A stretch of 64,000 nt of DNA from Burkholderia sp. 9120 (GCF_000745015.1 NZ_JQNA01000001.1:1054001-1118000), one strand, 5' to 3'. Positions 1 to 9,596 are shown, counted from the stretch's first letter. Program-made: numbers and translations. Notes: a model not told the origin generated them from the sequence alone.

Positions 1-152
1 TATGGCCGGCCGCGCTGTTCAAAGACGCCATTCTAAGCGTACCGGGCCTCACGATGTCACCTCGCAGCAATGGGGGTGCCGTATGGTCCCATATGGACTG
101 CGTCATATTGACGACACGTGACGAATCCAGCGTAGAATTTATAACATTCAAA

Positions 153-186
153 ATGTCATAACAACGTCATCATACTGTGAGAATTT
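153..186 (+). promoter_or_regulatory. Pho box and promoter of ppk
   Basis: Positions 153-170 read ATGTCAT-AACA-ACGTCAT, two 7-bp units separated by 4 bp, which fits the PhoB-binding Pho box (CTGTCAT-N4-CTGTCAC). A weak -10 (GAATTT, 181-186) starts 10 bp after the box, the spacing usual for PhoB-activated promoters that lack a -35. This predicts transcription starting near 193, downstream of the GTG at 177, and so supports the ATG at 234 as the ppk start. Upstream, TTGACG (109-114) and TAGAAT (133-138) could form a PhoB-independent promoter. Positions 1-31 on the minus strand could be the first codons of a divergent gene (ppx would be the natural guess), but too little is present to call it. 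Confidence 0.6.
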
Positions 187-233
187 CCGAGCGTCTTTCC
201 GCCTCTCTTCCTGACATTCCATTCTCGCTGCCG

Positions 234-2297
234 ATGTCCATCCGCTACCCCCTCTTGAATCGCGAGCTGGGCATTCTGGGTTTCAACGAGCGTGTGTTGG
301 CACAAGCTGCCGACCCTGCCGTCCCCTTGCTCGAACGCCTGCGCTTCATCTGCATCACCAGTAGCAATCTCGACGAATTCTTCGAAGTCCGCATGGCCGG
401 ACTGCAGGAACAGATGCGCGACAACCCTGGCGCACTGTCGCCGGACGGTATGTCGTTGCAGCACGTGTACGACCTCGTGGTCGAGCGCGCACAGAAGCTC
501 GTGCATCGTCAGTACACGATGCTGCACGACACCGTGCTGACCGCACTCGAACAGGAAGGCATCTATTTTCACGGCACCGAAGCGTGGAACGAAGCGCAGA
601 CCGAATGGGCGCGCAACTACTTCTTCGACGAACTGCTGCCGGTGCTCACGCCGATCGGTCTCGATCCGGCCCACCCGTTTCCGCGCGTGCTCAACAAGAG
701 CCTGAACTTCGTCGTCGAACTCGAAGGCAAAGACGCGTTCGGCCGTCAAGCCATGATGGGCATCGTGCAAGCGCCGCGCGCGCTGCCGCGGCTCGTGCGC
801 ATGCCGCAGGACCTGTCGGGCTATCCGCACGGCTTCGTGCTGCTGAGCTCGCTGCTGCAACGCTTTGTCGGCGAGCTGTTTCCGAATCTGGTGGTGCGCA
901 GTTGCAATCAGTTTCGCATCACGCGCAATAGCGAACTGTTCGTCGACGAAGACGAAATCACCAATCTGCGCGTCGCGTTGCAGGGCGAATTGCCGGCGCG
1001 CCATCTGGGCAATGCGGTGCGGCTCGAAGTGTCGGCGGAAACACCGTCGCATGTCGTGCGGCGCCTGCTCGACGAAAGCGATCTGTCCGATAAAGACTGC
1101 TATTACGCCGATGGCCCCGTCAATCTGGTGCGGTTGATGCAGTTGCCGGAGATGGTGGACCGGCCCGATCTGAAATTCGTGCCGCATATTCCGGCGATTC
1201 CGGCGCAGGTCGCCAACAGCGCCAGCATGTTCGACGTGATCGATCAGGGCGACGTGCTGCTGCATCATCCGTACGAGAGCTTTCAGCCGGTGCTGGAACT
1301 GCTGCTGCAGGCCGCCAAAGATCCGAACGTGATGGCGATCAAGCAGACCATTTACCGCACCGGCACCGATTCGCCGCTAATGGACGCGCTGATGCAAGCC
1401 GCGCGCAACGGCAAGGAAGTGACGGTGGTGGTCGAACTGCTCGCGCGCTTCGACGAAGAAACCAACATCAACTGGGCGTCGCAGCTCGAAGCGGTGGGCG
1501 CGCACGTCGTCTACGGCGTGGTGGGTCACAAGTGCCATGCGAAGATGATGCTGATCGTGCGGCGCGTGTCGTCGGGCGGCAAGACCACGCTCAAGCGTTA
1601 CGTGCATCTGGGCACCGGCAACTATCATCCGCGCACGGCGCGTCTGTACACCGACTTCGGCCTGATGACCGCCGATCAGAAAATCTGCGAAGACGTGCAT
1701 CACGTGTTCCAGCAACTGACCGGCATTGGCGGCGAGTTGAAGCTGCACGAGTTGTGGCAGTCGCCGTTCACGCTGCATCCGAAACTGGTCGAAGCGATTC
1801 GCGCCGAAGCCGAGCATGCGCGCGCCGGCAAGAAAGCGCGCATCGTCGCGAAGATGAACGCGCTGCTCGAACCTACCGTGATCGCCGAGTTGTATGAAGC
1901 GTCGCAGGCCGGCGTGAAGATCGATCTGATCGTGCGTGGCGTGTGTTCGTTGCAGCCGGGCGTGGCGGGTCTGTCGGAGAACATCACGGTGCGCTCGATC
2001 GTCGGGCGCTTTCTCGAACATCACCGCATTTTCTATTTCTACGACGGCGGCAAGGAACAGGTTTATCTGTCGAGCGCCGACTGGATGGACCGCAATTTCT
2101 TCCGGCGCGTGGAAGTAGCGTTCCCGATCACTAATCGTCGATTGAAGCGGCGCGTGATTGCCGAAGGTCTGTCGGCGTTTCTCGGTGACAACCAGTCCGC
2201 ATGGCTGATGCAGAGCGACGGTCACTATCGTCGTCGGCGTCCGGGCAAGTCGTCGCGTAACGCGCAGATGAGCTTGCTGGGCAAGTTCTGTTCTTGA
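234..2297 (+). CDS. ppk: Polyphosphate kinase 1
   Basis: Reversibly transfers the ATP gamma-phosphate to build long-chain inorganic polyphosphate; a membrane-associated enzyme of phosphate storage and stress response. The 687-residue product matches E. coli Ppk (688). It has the N-terminal NRELGILGFNERVLAQA segment, a central head domain and two C-terminal PLD-like domains. The phosphorylated histidine is seen in GHKCHAKMM; counting from the ATG at 234 it is H435, the E. coli number, which favours this start over the in-frame GTG at 177. A second conserved stretch is FLEHHRIFYFYDGG (about residues 593-606). The gene is convergent with phoR across a shared terminator, and the upstream Pho box predicts induction by PhoB when phosphate is scarce. 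Confidence 0.96.
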   Translation: MSIRYPLLNRELGILGFNERVLAQAADPAVPLLERLRFICITSSNLDEFFEVRMAGLQEQMRDNPGALSPDGMSLQHVYDLVVERAQKLVHRQYTMLHDTVLTALEQEGIYFHGTEAWNEAQTEWARNYFFDELLPVLTPIGLDPAHPFPRVLNKSLNFVVELEGKDAFGRQAMMGIVQAPRALPRLVRMPQDLSGYPHGFVLLSSLLQRFVGELFPNLVVRSCNQFRITRNSELFVDEDEITNLRVALQGELPARHLGNAVRLEVSAETPSHVVRRLLDESDLSDKDCYYADGPVNLVRLMQLPEMVDRPDLKFVPHIPAIPAQVANSASMFDVIDQGDVLLHHPYESFQPVLELLLQAAKDPNVMAIKQTIYRTGTDSPLMDALMQAARNGKEVTVVVELLARFDEETNINWASQLEAVGAHVVYGVVGHKCHAKMMLIVRRVSSGGKTTLKRYVHLGTGNYHPRTARLYTDFGLMTADQKICEDVHHVFQQLTGIGGELKLHELWQSPFTLHPKLVEAIRAEAEHARAGKKARIVAKMNALLEPTVIAELYEASQAGVKIDLIVRGVCSLQPGVAGLSENITVRSIVGRFLEHHRIFYFYDGGKEQVYLSSADWMDRNFFRRVEVAFPITNRRLKRRVIAEGLSAFLGDNQSAWLMQSDGHYRRRRPGKSSRNAQMSLLGKFCS

Positions 2298-2321
2298 CGC
2301 CGATCCTTCTCCGCAGGAAAT

Positions 2322-2354
2322 AAAAAAACCGCCTTCATTCAGGCGGTTTTTTTT
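2322..2354. terminator. Bidirectional terminator between ppk and phoR
   Basis: Stem ACCGCCT/AGGCGGT (2328-2334 and 2341-2347) with loop TCATTC, flanked by A7 on the left and T8 on the right, so it can end both ppk (+) and the pst-pho operon (-). Confidence 0.9.
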
Positions 2355-2388
2355 CGGACTGGCGGCGCGAGCGTACCCGCGACTAACC

Positions 2389-3702
2389 TCAAGCCGGCGT
2401 CGGATGGCGACGCGCCGTGCGATACACCGGAAAGCGCACGGTGAACGTGCTGCCGCGTCCCTCCTCGCTCTTCACGTCCAGTTGCGCATCGTGCCGCTGC
2501 AACACGTGCTTGACGATCGCGAGACCGAGGCCCGTGCCGCCCGTGTCGCGCGAGCGGCTGCGATCCACGCGATAGAAGCGCTCGGTCAGTCGCGGAATGT
2601 CGGCCGCCGGAATCCCCAGGCCGCTGTCCGTGACCGAAAACACCGCGCAACCACCCGTTGCATGCCAGTTCACCTTGATCCCGCCGCCGTCCGGCGTATA
2701 ACGAATCGCGTTCGTGACGAGATTGCCCAGCGCGCTGAGAATTTCCGTTTCGACGCCGGTGACGGTGAGCCCTTCGTCGACGTCGAAACTGATCTTGTGA
2801 TGGTCGCTCGACAGGTTGTCCGCGTCGTCCCGCAGATGGCGAATCACCGCGCGCATATCGATCATCTGATCGCTCGGCGGCTTGTTGTCGCCTTCGAGTT
2901 TGGCGAGCACCAGCAGGTCGTTGACGATATGCCGCATGCGCGACGCCTGCTGCTCCATCAACTCGAGATAGCGACCGCGCTCGGCTTCGCTCAATGGCAG
3001 TTCGCGCATGGTCTCGAGGAAACCGGACAGCACCGTGAGCGGCGTCTTCAGTTCATGCGAGACATTGGCGACGAAGTCACGCCGCATCGCGTCGGTCCGC
3101 TCCAGCTCGGTAATGTCTTGCGACAGTACCAGCTTGCGGTTCTCGCCGTACGGAAACACCTGCACCGACAGCACGTTCTGACGCTTCTCGCCCATGCCGC
3201 GCATGATCAGCATCTGCTCGTAGCGCTGCGAATTCAGATAACGGACAAAGTCGGGCTGACGCACCAGATGGGTGATGTGCTGGCGCAGATCGCGCTTCGC
3301 GTCGAGACCGAAATGGAGTTCGGAGATCGCATTGCACCACTCGATCTGATCGTGATCGTCGAGCATGGCAACGCCGTTCGGCGATGCCTGAATGGCCTGG
3401 ATGAAACGCGAATGCTGCTGCTCGACCTGGCGCACCTGCGCATGCCAGCGCTTCGCGAGCTTATGCAGACGGTAATAGATTTCGCCCCAGATGCCGGGAG
3501 CGCTCGGCACTTCGCCGTACACCGGCGCGTCGAGCAGGCGCCACAGGCGCTGCTTGTGAAACGTGCTGAAGAAGCTCTGCGCGAGCAGCATGACGATCGC
3601 GAGGACGAGCGCTGCCTTGACGTTCACGAGTGCGCCGACCGCCGCGCACAGAACAGCCAGCAGCACGATCGACACGATGGAGCGCGCCCAGATGATGTTC
3701 AT
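2389..3702 (-). CDS. phoR: Phosphate regulon sensor histidine kinase PhoR
   Basis: Membrane sensor kinase that phosphorylates PhoB when phosphate is scarce and dephosphorylates it when phosphate is plentiful, through contact with PstSCAB and PhoU. The 437-residue protein has two N-terminal membrane segments (about 7-27 and 30-47), a PAS-like region (about 95-200) and a HisKA domain with H216 in NVSHELKTPLTVLSGFLE. Its ATPase domain shows the N box (LGNLVTNAIRYTP), G1 (DSGLGI) and G2 (GGTGLGLAIVKHV). An in-frame TAG lies just upstream of the ATG at 3702, so this is the only early ATG. It is last in the pst-pho operon, 160 bp after phoB; that gap is discussed as a finding. Confidence 0.95.
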   Translation of the reverse strand: MNIIWARSIVSIVLLAVLCAAVGALVNVKAALVLAIVMLLAQSFFSTFHKQRLWRLLDAPVYGEVPSAPGIWGEIYYRLHKLAKRWHAQVRQVEQQHSRFIQAIQASPNGVAMLDDHDQIEWCNAISELHFGLDAKRDLRQHITHLVRQPDFVRYLNSQRYEQMLIMRGMGEKRQNVLSVQVFPYGENRKLVLSQDITELERTDAMRRDFVANVSHELKTPLTVLSGFLETMRELPLSEAERGRYLELMEQQASRMRHIVNDLLVLAKLEGDNKPPSDQMIDMRAVIRHLRDDADNLSSDHHKISFDVDEGLTVTGVETEILSALGNLVTNAIRYTPDGGGIKVNWHATGGCAVFSVTDSGLGIPAADIPRLTERFYRVDRSRSRDTGGTGLGLAIVKHVLQRHDAQLDVKSEEGRGSTFTVRFPVYRTARRHPTPA

Positions 3703-3862
3703 GTTCTAGCGATCGAAGAGAAAAGCGTACGCGCCGGAATAGGAGAAAGAATAACGCGGCGACTAGCGTGATGAAGATGAAGAACCCGACCTGGCGAATG
3801 CCGGTGGCGCGCCAGAACGGTAACGGACTACGTACGCGTTCCAACCTCGCCACCGTGACGCT

Positions 3863-4570
3863 TCAGGCGCTCTTCGCAAGCCGGTAGCCGCTGCCGCGAA
3901 CCGTCTCGATCATAGCATCGCAGCCGGCCGGCTTCAGTGCCGCGCGCAGGCGCTTGATATGCACGTCGACCGTGCGCTCTTCAACGAACACGTGATCACC
4001 CCAGACCTGATCGAGCAGTTGCGTGCGGCTGTGCACGCGCTCCGGGTGCGTCATGAAGAAATGCAGCAGGCGGAATTCCGTCGGACCGAGATCGAGCTTG
4101 ATCTCGCTGCCTTCGGCGTGCGCGGCCACCCGGTGCGTGGCCGGGTCGAGCTTCAGACCGTTGATCGCGACCAGATCTTCGGTGAGCTGCGGCGCGCGGC
4201 GGCGCAACACCGCCTTGATACGCGCCATCAGTTCCTTCGGCGAAAACGGCTTGGTGACGTAGTCGTCCGCGCCGATTTCGAGGCCTAGCACCTTGTCCTG
4301 CTCATCGCCACGTGCGGTCAGCATGATGATCGGAATGTGCTTCGTGCGTTCGTTGTTGCGCAGGTCGCGCGCGAACGCAATGCCGGACTTGCCCGGCAAC
4401 ATCCAGTCGAGCAGGACCAGATCGGGCAACACGTCGCTGATCAGGTTCTGCGCCTGCTCCGCGTTGTACGCGCGAATCGGGCAGTGTCCGGCGTGTTGAA
4501 GATTGACCGAAATCAATTCGGAAATGGCGGGCTCATCTTCAATGACGAGAATGCTGCTGGGCATCGGCAC
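3863..4570 (-). CDS. phoB: Phosphate regulon response regulator PhoB
   Basis: OmpR/PhoB-type transcription factor; phosphorylated by PhoR, it binds Pho boxes and recruits sigma-70 RNA polymerase. The receiver domain (residues 1-125) has the acidic pair E11/D12, the phosphoacceptor D55 (LVLLDWMLPG) and the conserved K in YVTKPFSPKEL. The winged-helix domain has the recognition helix in FVEERTVDVHIKRLR. The 235-residue length is usual. The frame opens with GTG (4570) and has ATG two codons later (4564). AGGA precedes the first and AGAGG the second at workable distances, so the start is ambiguous by two residues. It lies 20 bp after phoU in the same operon. Confidence 0.95.
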   Translation of the reverse strand: MPMPSSILVIEDEPAISELISVNLQHAGHCPIRAYNAEQAQNLISDVLPDLVLLDWMLPGKSGIAFARDLRNNERTKHIPIIMLTARGDEQDKVLGLEIGADDYVTKPFSPKELMARIKAVLRRRAPQLTEDLVAINGLKLDPATHRVAAHAEGSEIKLDLGPTEFRLLHFFMTHPERVHSRTQLLDQVWGDHVFVEERTVDVHIKRLRAALKPAGCDAMIETVRGSGYRLAKSA

Positions 4571-4590
4571 CTCTGGTCCTTATCTCTGGA

Positions 4591-5295
4591 TTAGCTGAGT
4601 GCTTCGCGTTCGAGCGCGTCGCGCGACTTGTGCCGCACGTCGGTGCCCTTGACGATGTAAATGATGAATTCCGCGATGTTCTTCGCGTGGTCGCCGATCC
4701 GTTCGATTGCCTTGGCGATGAACAGAAAATCGAGGCCCACGGAAATGGAACGCGGATCTTCGGTCATGTACGAAATCAGCTTGCGCACGAACGCGCGGAA
4801 TTCTTCGTCGATCGCTTTGTCGTCGCGCACGATCTGCGCGGCGGCAACCGTATCGAGACGCGCGAACGCGTCCAGCGCGCGGCGCAGGATCGACACCGCC
4901 ATTTCGCCCGACAGCTTGATCTCGGCAATATTGATGGTGCGCGACGCGCCGTCTTCCATCAGACGCTTGGTACGCTTGGCGATTTTTTCGGCTTCGTCGC
5001 CGGCGCGCTCGAGGTTCGTGATGGTCTTCGAAATCGCGATCAGCAGACGCAGATCACGCGCGGCCGGCTGACGGCGCGCGATGATGTTGCTGCACTCTTC
5101 GTCGATATCCACTTCCATCTGGTTCAGACGAGCTTCAGCGGCGATCACCTGCTCGCAGATATCGAGGTCGAACTCGTTGAGCGCCTGCATGGCGTGGACG
5201 ATCTGCGATTCGACGAGGCCGCCCATTTCGAGCACCTTCGAGGAAACCAGATTCAGATCGGCGTCGAACTGGCTGGACAGGTGTTTGTCGGACAT
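4591..5295 (-). CDS. phoU: Phosphate signalling complex protein PhoU
   Basis: Negative regulator that couples the Pst transporter to PhoR, so that the Pho regulon is shut off in high phosphate; it also limits Pst uptake. The 234-residue, all-helical protein shows the two PhoU repeats, each with the metal-binding E/DxxxD pattern (MEVDIDEECSNIIARRQP in the first, VRDDKAIDEEFRAF in the second). ACGGAG lies 7 bp before the ATG at 5295. It sits between pstB (29 bp upstream) and phoB (20 bp downstream), the usual order. Confidence 0.95.
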   Translation of the reverse strand: MSDKHLSSQFDADLNLVSSKVLEMGGLVESQIVHAMQALNEFDLDICEQVIAAEARLNQMEVDIDEECSNIIARRQPAARDLRLLIAISKTITNLERAGDEAEKIAKRTKRLMEDGASRTINIAEIKLSGEMAVSILRRALDAFARLDTVAAAQIVRDDKAIDEEFRAFVRKLISYMTEDPRSISVGLDFLFIAKAIERIGDHAKNIAEFIIYIVKGTDVRHKSRDALEREALS

Positions 5296-5324
5296 GTCGT
5301 ACTCCGTTGTTTTGGCTTGGCGGC

Positions 5325-6173
5325 TTAGCCGAAGCGGCCAGTGATGTAGTCCTCGGTTTCCTTGCGGACCGGCTTGATGAAGATCTTTTCGGTGTCGCCG
5401 AATTCGATCAGTTCACCGAGGTACATGTAGGCAGTGTAGTCCGAACAGCGAGCGGCCTGTTGCATGTTATGCGTGACAATCACCACCGTGTAATCGCTTT
5501 TCAATTCGGCGATCAGTTCTTCGATACGGCCGGTCGAGATCGGGTCGAGTGCGGAGCACGGTTCGTCGAGCAGCAGCACTTCAGGTCGAATCGCGATGCC
5601 GCGTGCGATACACAGACGCTGCTGTTGACCGCCGGACAGGCCGTAGCCGCTCTGGCCGAGCTTGTCCTTTACTTCGTTCCACAGCGCCGCCTTGGTCAGC
5701 GCCCATTCGACGCGGTCGTCCATTTCCGAGCGCGGCAGCGATTCGAACATCTTCACACCGAACGCGATGTTGTCGTAGATCGACATCGGGAACGGCGTCG
5801 GCTTCTGGAACACCATGCCGATCCGCGCGCGCAGCAGCGAAATGTCGCGCTTGGAGGTCAGCAGGTTTTCGCCGTCCATCAGGATCTCGCCTTCGGCGCG
5901 TTGTTCCGGATACAGTGCGTACATCTTGTTCAGCGTGCGCAGCAAGGTCGACTTGCCGCAGCCCGACGGGCCGATGAACGCGGTCACCTTGCCTTCGGGA
6001 ATCGCCAGGTTGATGTTCTTCAGCGCGTGATACTTGCCGTAGAAGAAGTTCAGATCGTTGATCTCGATCTTCGGGCGGTTCGACGCCTGATTCTGGCCGC
6101 TTTGGGCGGGATCGAAACCGGCGGGCGCAGTCGGACGCACGGTCGGATTGAGTTGAGTTTCTGCCATATTCAT
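5325..6173 (-). CDS. pstB: Phosphate ABC transporter ATP-binding protein PstB
   Basis: Cytoplasmic ATPase subunit that powers high-affinity phosphate import by PstSCAB. The 282-residue protein has Walker [10 protein letters not shown], a Q loop ([11 protein letters not shown]), the signature [16 protein letters not shown], Walker [14 protein letters not shown] and the switch histidine in [10 protein letters not shown]. The first 35 residues are polar (MAETQLNPT...) and precede the ATPase core, a modest extension over E. coli PstB. The ATG at 6173 follows GGCGGAG by 9 bp; a second ATG two codons later is possible. It lies 17 bp after pstA. Confidence 0.96.
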   Translation of the reverse strand: MNMAETQLNPTVRPTAPAGFDPAQSGQNQASNRPKIEINDLNFFYGKYHALKNINLAIPEGKVTAFIGPSGCGKSTLLRTLNKMYALYPEQRAEGEILMDGENLLTSKRDISLLRARIGMVFQKPTPFPMSIYDNIAFGVKMFESLPRSEMDDRVEWALTKAALWNEVKDKLGQSGYGLSGGQQQRLCIARGIAIRPEVLLLDEPCSALDPISTGRIEELIAELKSDYTVVIVTHNMQQAARCSDYTAYMYLGELIEFGDTEKIFIKPVRKETEDYITGRFG

Positions 6174-6190
6174 CGGATTACACTCCGCCC

Positions 6191-7087
6191 TTACTTATTC
6201 GTGAAGATCGTGCGCGCGAGGACATTCAATCCCAGCACCGCGAGCGTGATCAGGAAGACGCCGGCCCACGCGAGTGATTGCCACTGCGCGAACGGGCTCA
6301 TCGCAAACTTGTAGATCGTGACCGGCAGGTTCGCGACCGGTTGGCCCATGTCCCATGAGAAGAACTGATTGGACAGCGCCGTGAACAGCAGCGGCGCGGT
6401 TTCGCCGGCAATCCGTGCGACGCCGAGCAGCACGCCGGTGACGATACCTGCAATGGAAGCCTTCAGCGTGATCGACAGCACCATCTTCCACTTCGGCGTG
6501 CCGAGCGCGAAGGCCGCTTCACGCAGCGCGTTCGGCACCAGCTTCAGCATGTTTTCGGTGGTGCGGATCACGATCGGAATCTGCAGCAGTGCGAGCGCGA
6601 ACACGCCGGCCCAGCCGCTGAAGTGACCCATCTTCGCCACCACCAACGCGTAGACGAACAGACCGACCACGATCGACGGCGCCGACAACAGAATGTCGTT
6701 GATGAAGCGCGTGAGGCTGGCAAACCAGCCCTTCTGACCGTATTCGGCGAGATAGACGCCGGCGAGAATCCCGATCGGCGTGCCGACGAACGTGGCAAGG
6801 CCAACCAGCATCAAGCTGCCGACGATCGCGTTGGCGAGACCGCCGCCATCGGTGTTCGGCGGCGGCGTCGACTGCGTGAACAGCTCAATCGACAAACCGC
6901 CGATCCCGAGACGCAGCGTCGTATAGAGAATCCACACGAGCCACAGCAGGCCGAACGCCATCGCGGCGAGCGACATGGTCAGCGCAACGGCGTTCTTGAA
7001 GCGGCGACGTCCTTGCAGACGCACGCGCATGGCTTCGAGCGCGACGGCGTCGTGCGAACCCGGCATATTCAGAGTGGGCTGGCTCAT
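6191..7087 (-). CDS. pstA: Phosphate ABC transporter permease PstA
   Basis: One of the two membrane subunits that form the phosphate channel. The 298-residue protein has about six hydrophobic segments and the permease EAA-type loop ([20 protein letters not shown]) that contacts PstB. The ATG at 7087 overlaps the pstC stop by 4 bp (ATGA), which indicates translational coupling, and a strong GGGGAGG lies 7 bp upstream inside pstC. The N-terminal 35 residues are cytoplasmic and polar. Confidence 0.95.
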   Translation of the reverse strand: MSQPTLNMPGSHDAVALEAMRVRLQGRRRFKNAVALTMSLAAMAFGLLWLVWILYTTLRLGIGGLSIELFTQSTPPPNTDGGGLANAIVGSLMLVGLATFVGTPIGILAGVYLAEYGQKGWFASLTRFINDILLSAPSIVVGLFVYALVVAKMGHFSGWAGVFALALLQIPIVIRTTENMLKLVPNALREAAFALGTPKWKMVLSITLKASIAGIVTGVLLGVARIAGETAPLLFTALSNQFFSWDMGQPVANLPVTIYKFAMSPFAQWQSLAWAGVFLITLAVLGLNVLARTIFTNK

Positions 7088-8085
7088 TTCGCGCCCTCCC
7101 CTTTTTCGAGGCGAAGCAGCATGAACTTGGAGATGGCCAGCACGATGAAAGTAATCACGAACAGGATCAGGCCGAGCTCCATCAGCGCCGACGTATGCAG
7201 GCCCGGATCCGCTTCCGCGAATTCGTTGGCGAGCGCCGACGTGATGCTGTTACCCGGCGAAAACAGCGAGACGTTATCGAGCAGATTGGTGTTGCCGATC
7301 ACGAACGTGACCGCCATCGTCTCGCCGAGCGCACGGCCGAGGCCGAGCATCACGCCACCGATCACGCCGCTCTTGGTGAAGGGCAGCACGATCTTCCACA
7401 TCACTTCCCACGTCGTGCAGCCGATGCCGTACGCCGATTCCTTCAGCAGCACCGGCGTGACTTCGAACACGTCGCGCATGACCGACGCGATGTACGGAAT
7501 GATCATGATTGCGAGAATCACGCCCGCGCACAGAATGCCGATCCCGATCGGCGCGCCCTGAAACAGCGCACCCACGAACGGAATGCCGCCGAGCACGGTG
7601 CCGAGCGGCTTTTCGAACCACTCCGCGAAGATCGGCGCGAACACCAGCAGACCCCACATGCCGTACACGATCGACGGAATCGCGGCGAGCAGTTCGATCG
7701 CGATACCGAGCGGACGACGCAGCCAGGCCGGCGCGAGTTCGGTCAGAAAGAGCGCGATGCCGAAGCTGACGGGCACCGCGATGATGAGAGCAATGAGGGA
7801 GGTGGCAATCGTGCCGTAGATCGGCACCAGTGCGCCGAACTGCTTGCTGGGTGGATCCCAGTCCGCGGTCCACAGAAAGCTGAGACCGAATTGTTTGATC
7901 GACGGCATGGACGCGACGATCAGCGAAACGATGATGCCGCCGAGCAGCAATAGCGTGATGATGGCGGCGAGGCGCGCGAGGCCGCCGAAGATCACGTCGC
8001 CGGCACGGCTGGGCGCTTTCTGCTGCGAGGCGCTGCCGGGCGGGGTCGAGCGCGAGGCGCCAGACGCTAATTGGATATCGGACAT
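7084..8085 (-). CDS. pstC: Phosphate ABC transporter permease PstC
   Basis: Partner permease of PstA in high-affinity phosphate uptake. From the ATG at 8085 it gives 333 residues starting [11 protein letters not shown], a soluble leader of about 35 residues, then six membrane segments with the EAA loop ([20 protein letters not shown]). The open frame extends to a GTG at 8124, but no Shine-Dalgarno precedes it, whereas AGG lies at a usable distance from the ATG; I prefer 8085. It is separated from pstS by 152 bp holding a perfect 12-bp hairpin, which may set the ratio of PstS to the membrane subunits. Confidence 0.93.
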   Translation of the reverse strand: MSDIQLASGASRSTPPGSASQQKAPSRAGDVIFGGLARLAAIITLLLLGGIIVSLIVASMPSIKQFGLSFLWTADWDPPSKQFGALVPIYGTIATSLIALIIAVPVSFGIALFLTELAPAWLRRPLGIAIELLAAIPSIVYGMWGLLVFAPIFAEWFEKPLGTVLGGIPFVGALFQGAPIGIGILCAGVILAIMIIPYIASVMRDVFEVTPVLLKESAYGIGCTTWEVMWKIVLPFTKSGVIGGVMLGLGRALGETMAVTFVIGNTNLLDNVSLFSPGNSITSALANEFAEADPGLHTSALMELGLILFVITFIVLAISKFMLLRLEKGEGAK

Positions 8086-8164
8086 GAGAGCCTGATGGAC
8101 CTGTTTCCAGTTGCCGTTCGACACTTGTCGTGCGGCGGTAATGCCGGTTATGCGGGGTCAATGC

Positions 8165-8196
8165 CATTGGCCGTCCTCAACCGGGGACGGCCAATG
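8165..8196 (-). promoter_or_regulatory. Hairpin in the pstS-pstC intergenic region
   Basis: Perfect 12-bp inverted repeat (CATTGGCCGTCC 8165-8176, GGACGGCCAATG 8185-8196) with an 8-nt loop. On the minus strand it is not followed by a U run. This fits an mRNA-stabilising or partial-termination element that keeps pstS message more abundant than the downstream permease message, a role known for intercistronic hairpins in binding-protein operons. The role here is inferred. Confidence 0.7.
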
Positions 8197-8237
8197 TGTG
8201 GCGAGAAGCGCGTGCCTCTCGCGTCGCTTACTGTCGC

Positions 8238-9269
8238 TTACTCGGCGATTGCCTTGCCCGAAGCGTCTTTCACTTTCGACTTCCATTGCGAACGGATTTC
8301 AGCCGTCACCGAATCCGGCAGCGAGATGTAGTCCAGATCGTTTGCAGCCTGGGTGCCGTTCTTGAACGCCCAGTCGAAGAACTTCAGCGTTTCCGTGCCT
8401 TGCGCCGGCTTGTCCTGCGCCGTGTGCAGCAGCACGAACGTTGCGCCGACGATCGGCCATGCGTCCTTGCCCGGCTCGTTCGTCAGGATCTGATAGAACG
8501 ACTTCGACCAGTCAGCACCGGCTGCCGCTGCCTTGAACGTTTCCGTCTTCGGCTCGACCACTGCGCCCGTCGAATTCTTCATCGCCACGTACGTCATGTG
8601 GTTCTGCTTGGCGTACGCCCATTCCACATAGCCGATTGCGCCCGGCAGACGTTGCACGAAGGCTGCGACGCCGTCGTTGCCCTTGCCGCCCGTACCCGTC
8701 GGCCAGCTGACCGTTGCGCCTTCACCGACCTTCGACTTCCAGTCTGCGTTGACCTTCGACAGGTAGTTCGTCCAGATGAACGTGGTGCCCGAACCGTCGG
8801 CGCGGCGAACCACGGCGATGTCCGTATCCGGCAGCTTGACCTTCGGGTTCAACGCGACGATTGCCGGGTCATTCCACTTCTTGATCTTGCCCAGGTAGAT
8901 GTCGCCGAGCACTTCGCCCGACAGCGTCAATTCACCGGCCTTCACGCCCGGCACGTTGATCGCCGGCACCACGCCGCCAACCACCGTCGGGAACTGGAAC
9001 AGACCTGCCTTCGCGAGTTCGTCGTCCTTCAGGGGAGCGTCCGAGCCGGCGAAATCAACCGTCTTCGCTTCGATCTGCTTGATACCGCCCGACGAACCGA
9101 TGCCCTGGTAGTTGACTTTGCCGCCGCCGGTTTTCTGATAGGCGTCAGCCCACTTCGTGTAAATCGGTGCTGCGAAGGTGCTGCCCGCGCCGGTGATGTC
9201 TGCGGCTTGCGCTGCGATCGCGAAAAGCGCGCCAGCGACGCCAGCGAACACGGTTTGCATCAATTTCAT
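8238..9269 (-). CDS. pstS: Periplasmic phosphate-binding protein PstS
   Basis: Captures phosphate in the periplasm and hands it to PstCA. From the ATG at 9269 it is 343 residues with a clear signal peptide ([22 protein letters not shown], cut before [10 protein letters not shown]). The phosphate-binding [23 protein letters not shown] and [12 protein letters not shown] motifs are present. The open frame continues 47 codons further upstream, but GGAGAG lies just before this ATG, the signal peptide begins here and the Pho boxes occupy the extra stretch, so the longer form is rejected. It is the first gene of the pst-phoU-phoBR operon. Confidence 0.96.
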   Translation of the reverse strand: MKLMQTVFAGVAGALFAIAAQAADITGAGSTFAAPIYTKWADAYQKTGGGKVNYQGIGSSGGIKQIEAKTVDFAGSDAPLKDDELAKAGLFQFPTVVGGVVPAINVPGVKAGELTLSGEVLGDIYLGKIKKWNDPAIVALNPKVKLPDTDIAVVRRADGSGTTFIWTNYLSKVNADWKSKVGEGATVSWPTGTGGKGNDGVAAFVQRLPGAIGYVEWAYAKQNHMTYVAMKNSTGAVVEPKTETFKAAAAGADWSKSFYQILTNEPGKDAWPIVGATFVLLHTAQDKPAQGTETLKFFDWAFKNGTQAANDLDYISLPDSVTAEIRSQWKSKVKDASGKAIAE

Positions 9270-9319
9270 GAGACTCTCCAAGGTGTGAGCGGTGTGAGCG
9301 AATAACACGAACACCGCGA

Positions 9320-9374
9320 AGCTTAGGGTCTCTTTGTGACAGTAACGTGACTTACCGTGAAACAGATGTGACAG
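9320..9374 (-). promoter_or_regulatory. Tandem Pho boxes and promoter of pstS
   Basis: On the minus strand 9374-9357 reads CTGTCAC-ATCT-GTTTCAC and 9353-9336 reads AAGTCAC-GTTA-CTGTCAC. These are two 18-bp Pho boxes separated by 3 bp, so the units repeat about every 11 bp along one face of the helix. A -10-like TAAGCT (9325-9320) lies 10 bp past the second box. Two boxes suggest strong cooperative activation by PhoB of the whole operon. Confidence 0.8.
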
Positions 9375-9562
9375 TAGGATTACGAGGGTGAAAGGCGTTT
9401 TGACGGACAAAATGCCGATTTGACGGAATTGCCGACGCCGTTCTGAAGATTAGGCGATAAAGATGGGGCGCGAACGTTTGCGTGCGGGTTTTGGGTTTGG
9501 GTTTTGCTTTTTTGATTTTTTTGCTGCAGGGGGTCCGCTGGATTGTCTGGCGGTAAACGGTC

Positions 9563-9596
9563 AGCGGCGGGGCGACCTCTCGATCGCCCCGCCGCT
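9563..9596 (-). terminator. GC-rich hairpin after glmM
   Basis: Perfect 13-bp stem (AGCGGCGGGGCGA 9563-9575, complement 9584-9596) with an 8-nt loop, 18 bp past the glmM stop. There is no U run directly after it on the minus strand, so it could be a terminator or only an RNA 3'-end stabiliser. The rest of the pstS-glmM gap (9375-9562) shows nothing else recognisable except A/T-rich runs near 9500-9525. Confidence 0.6.
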
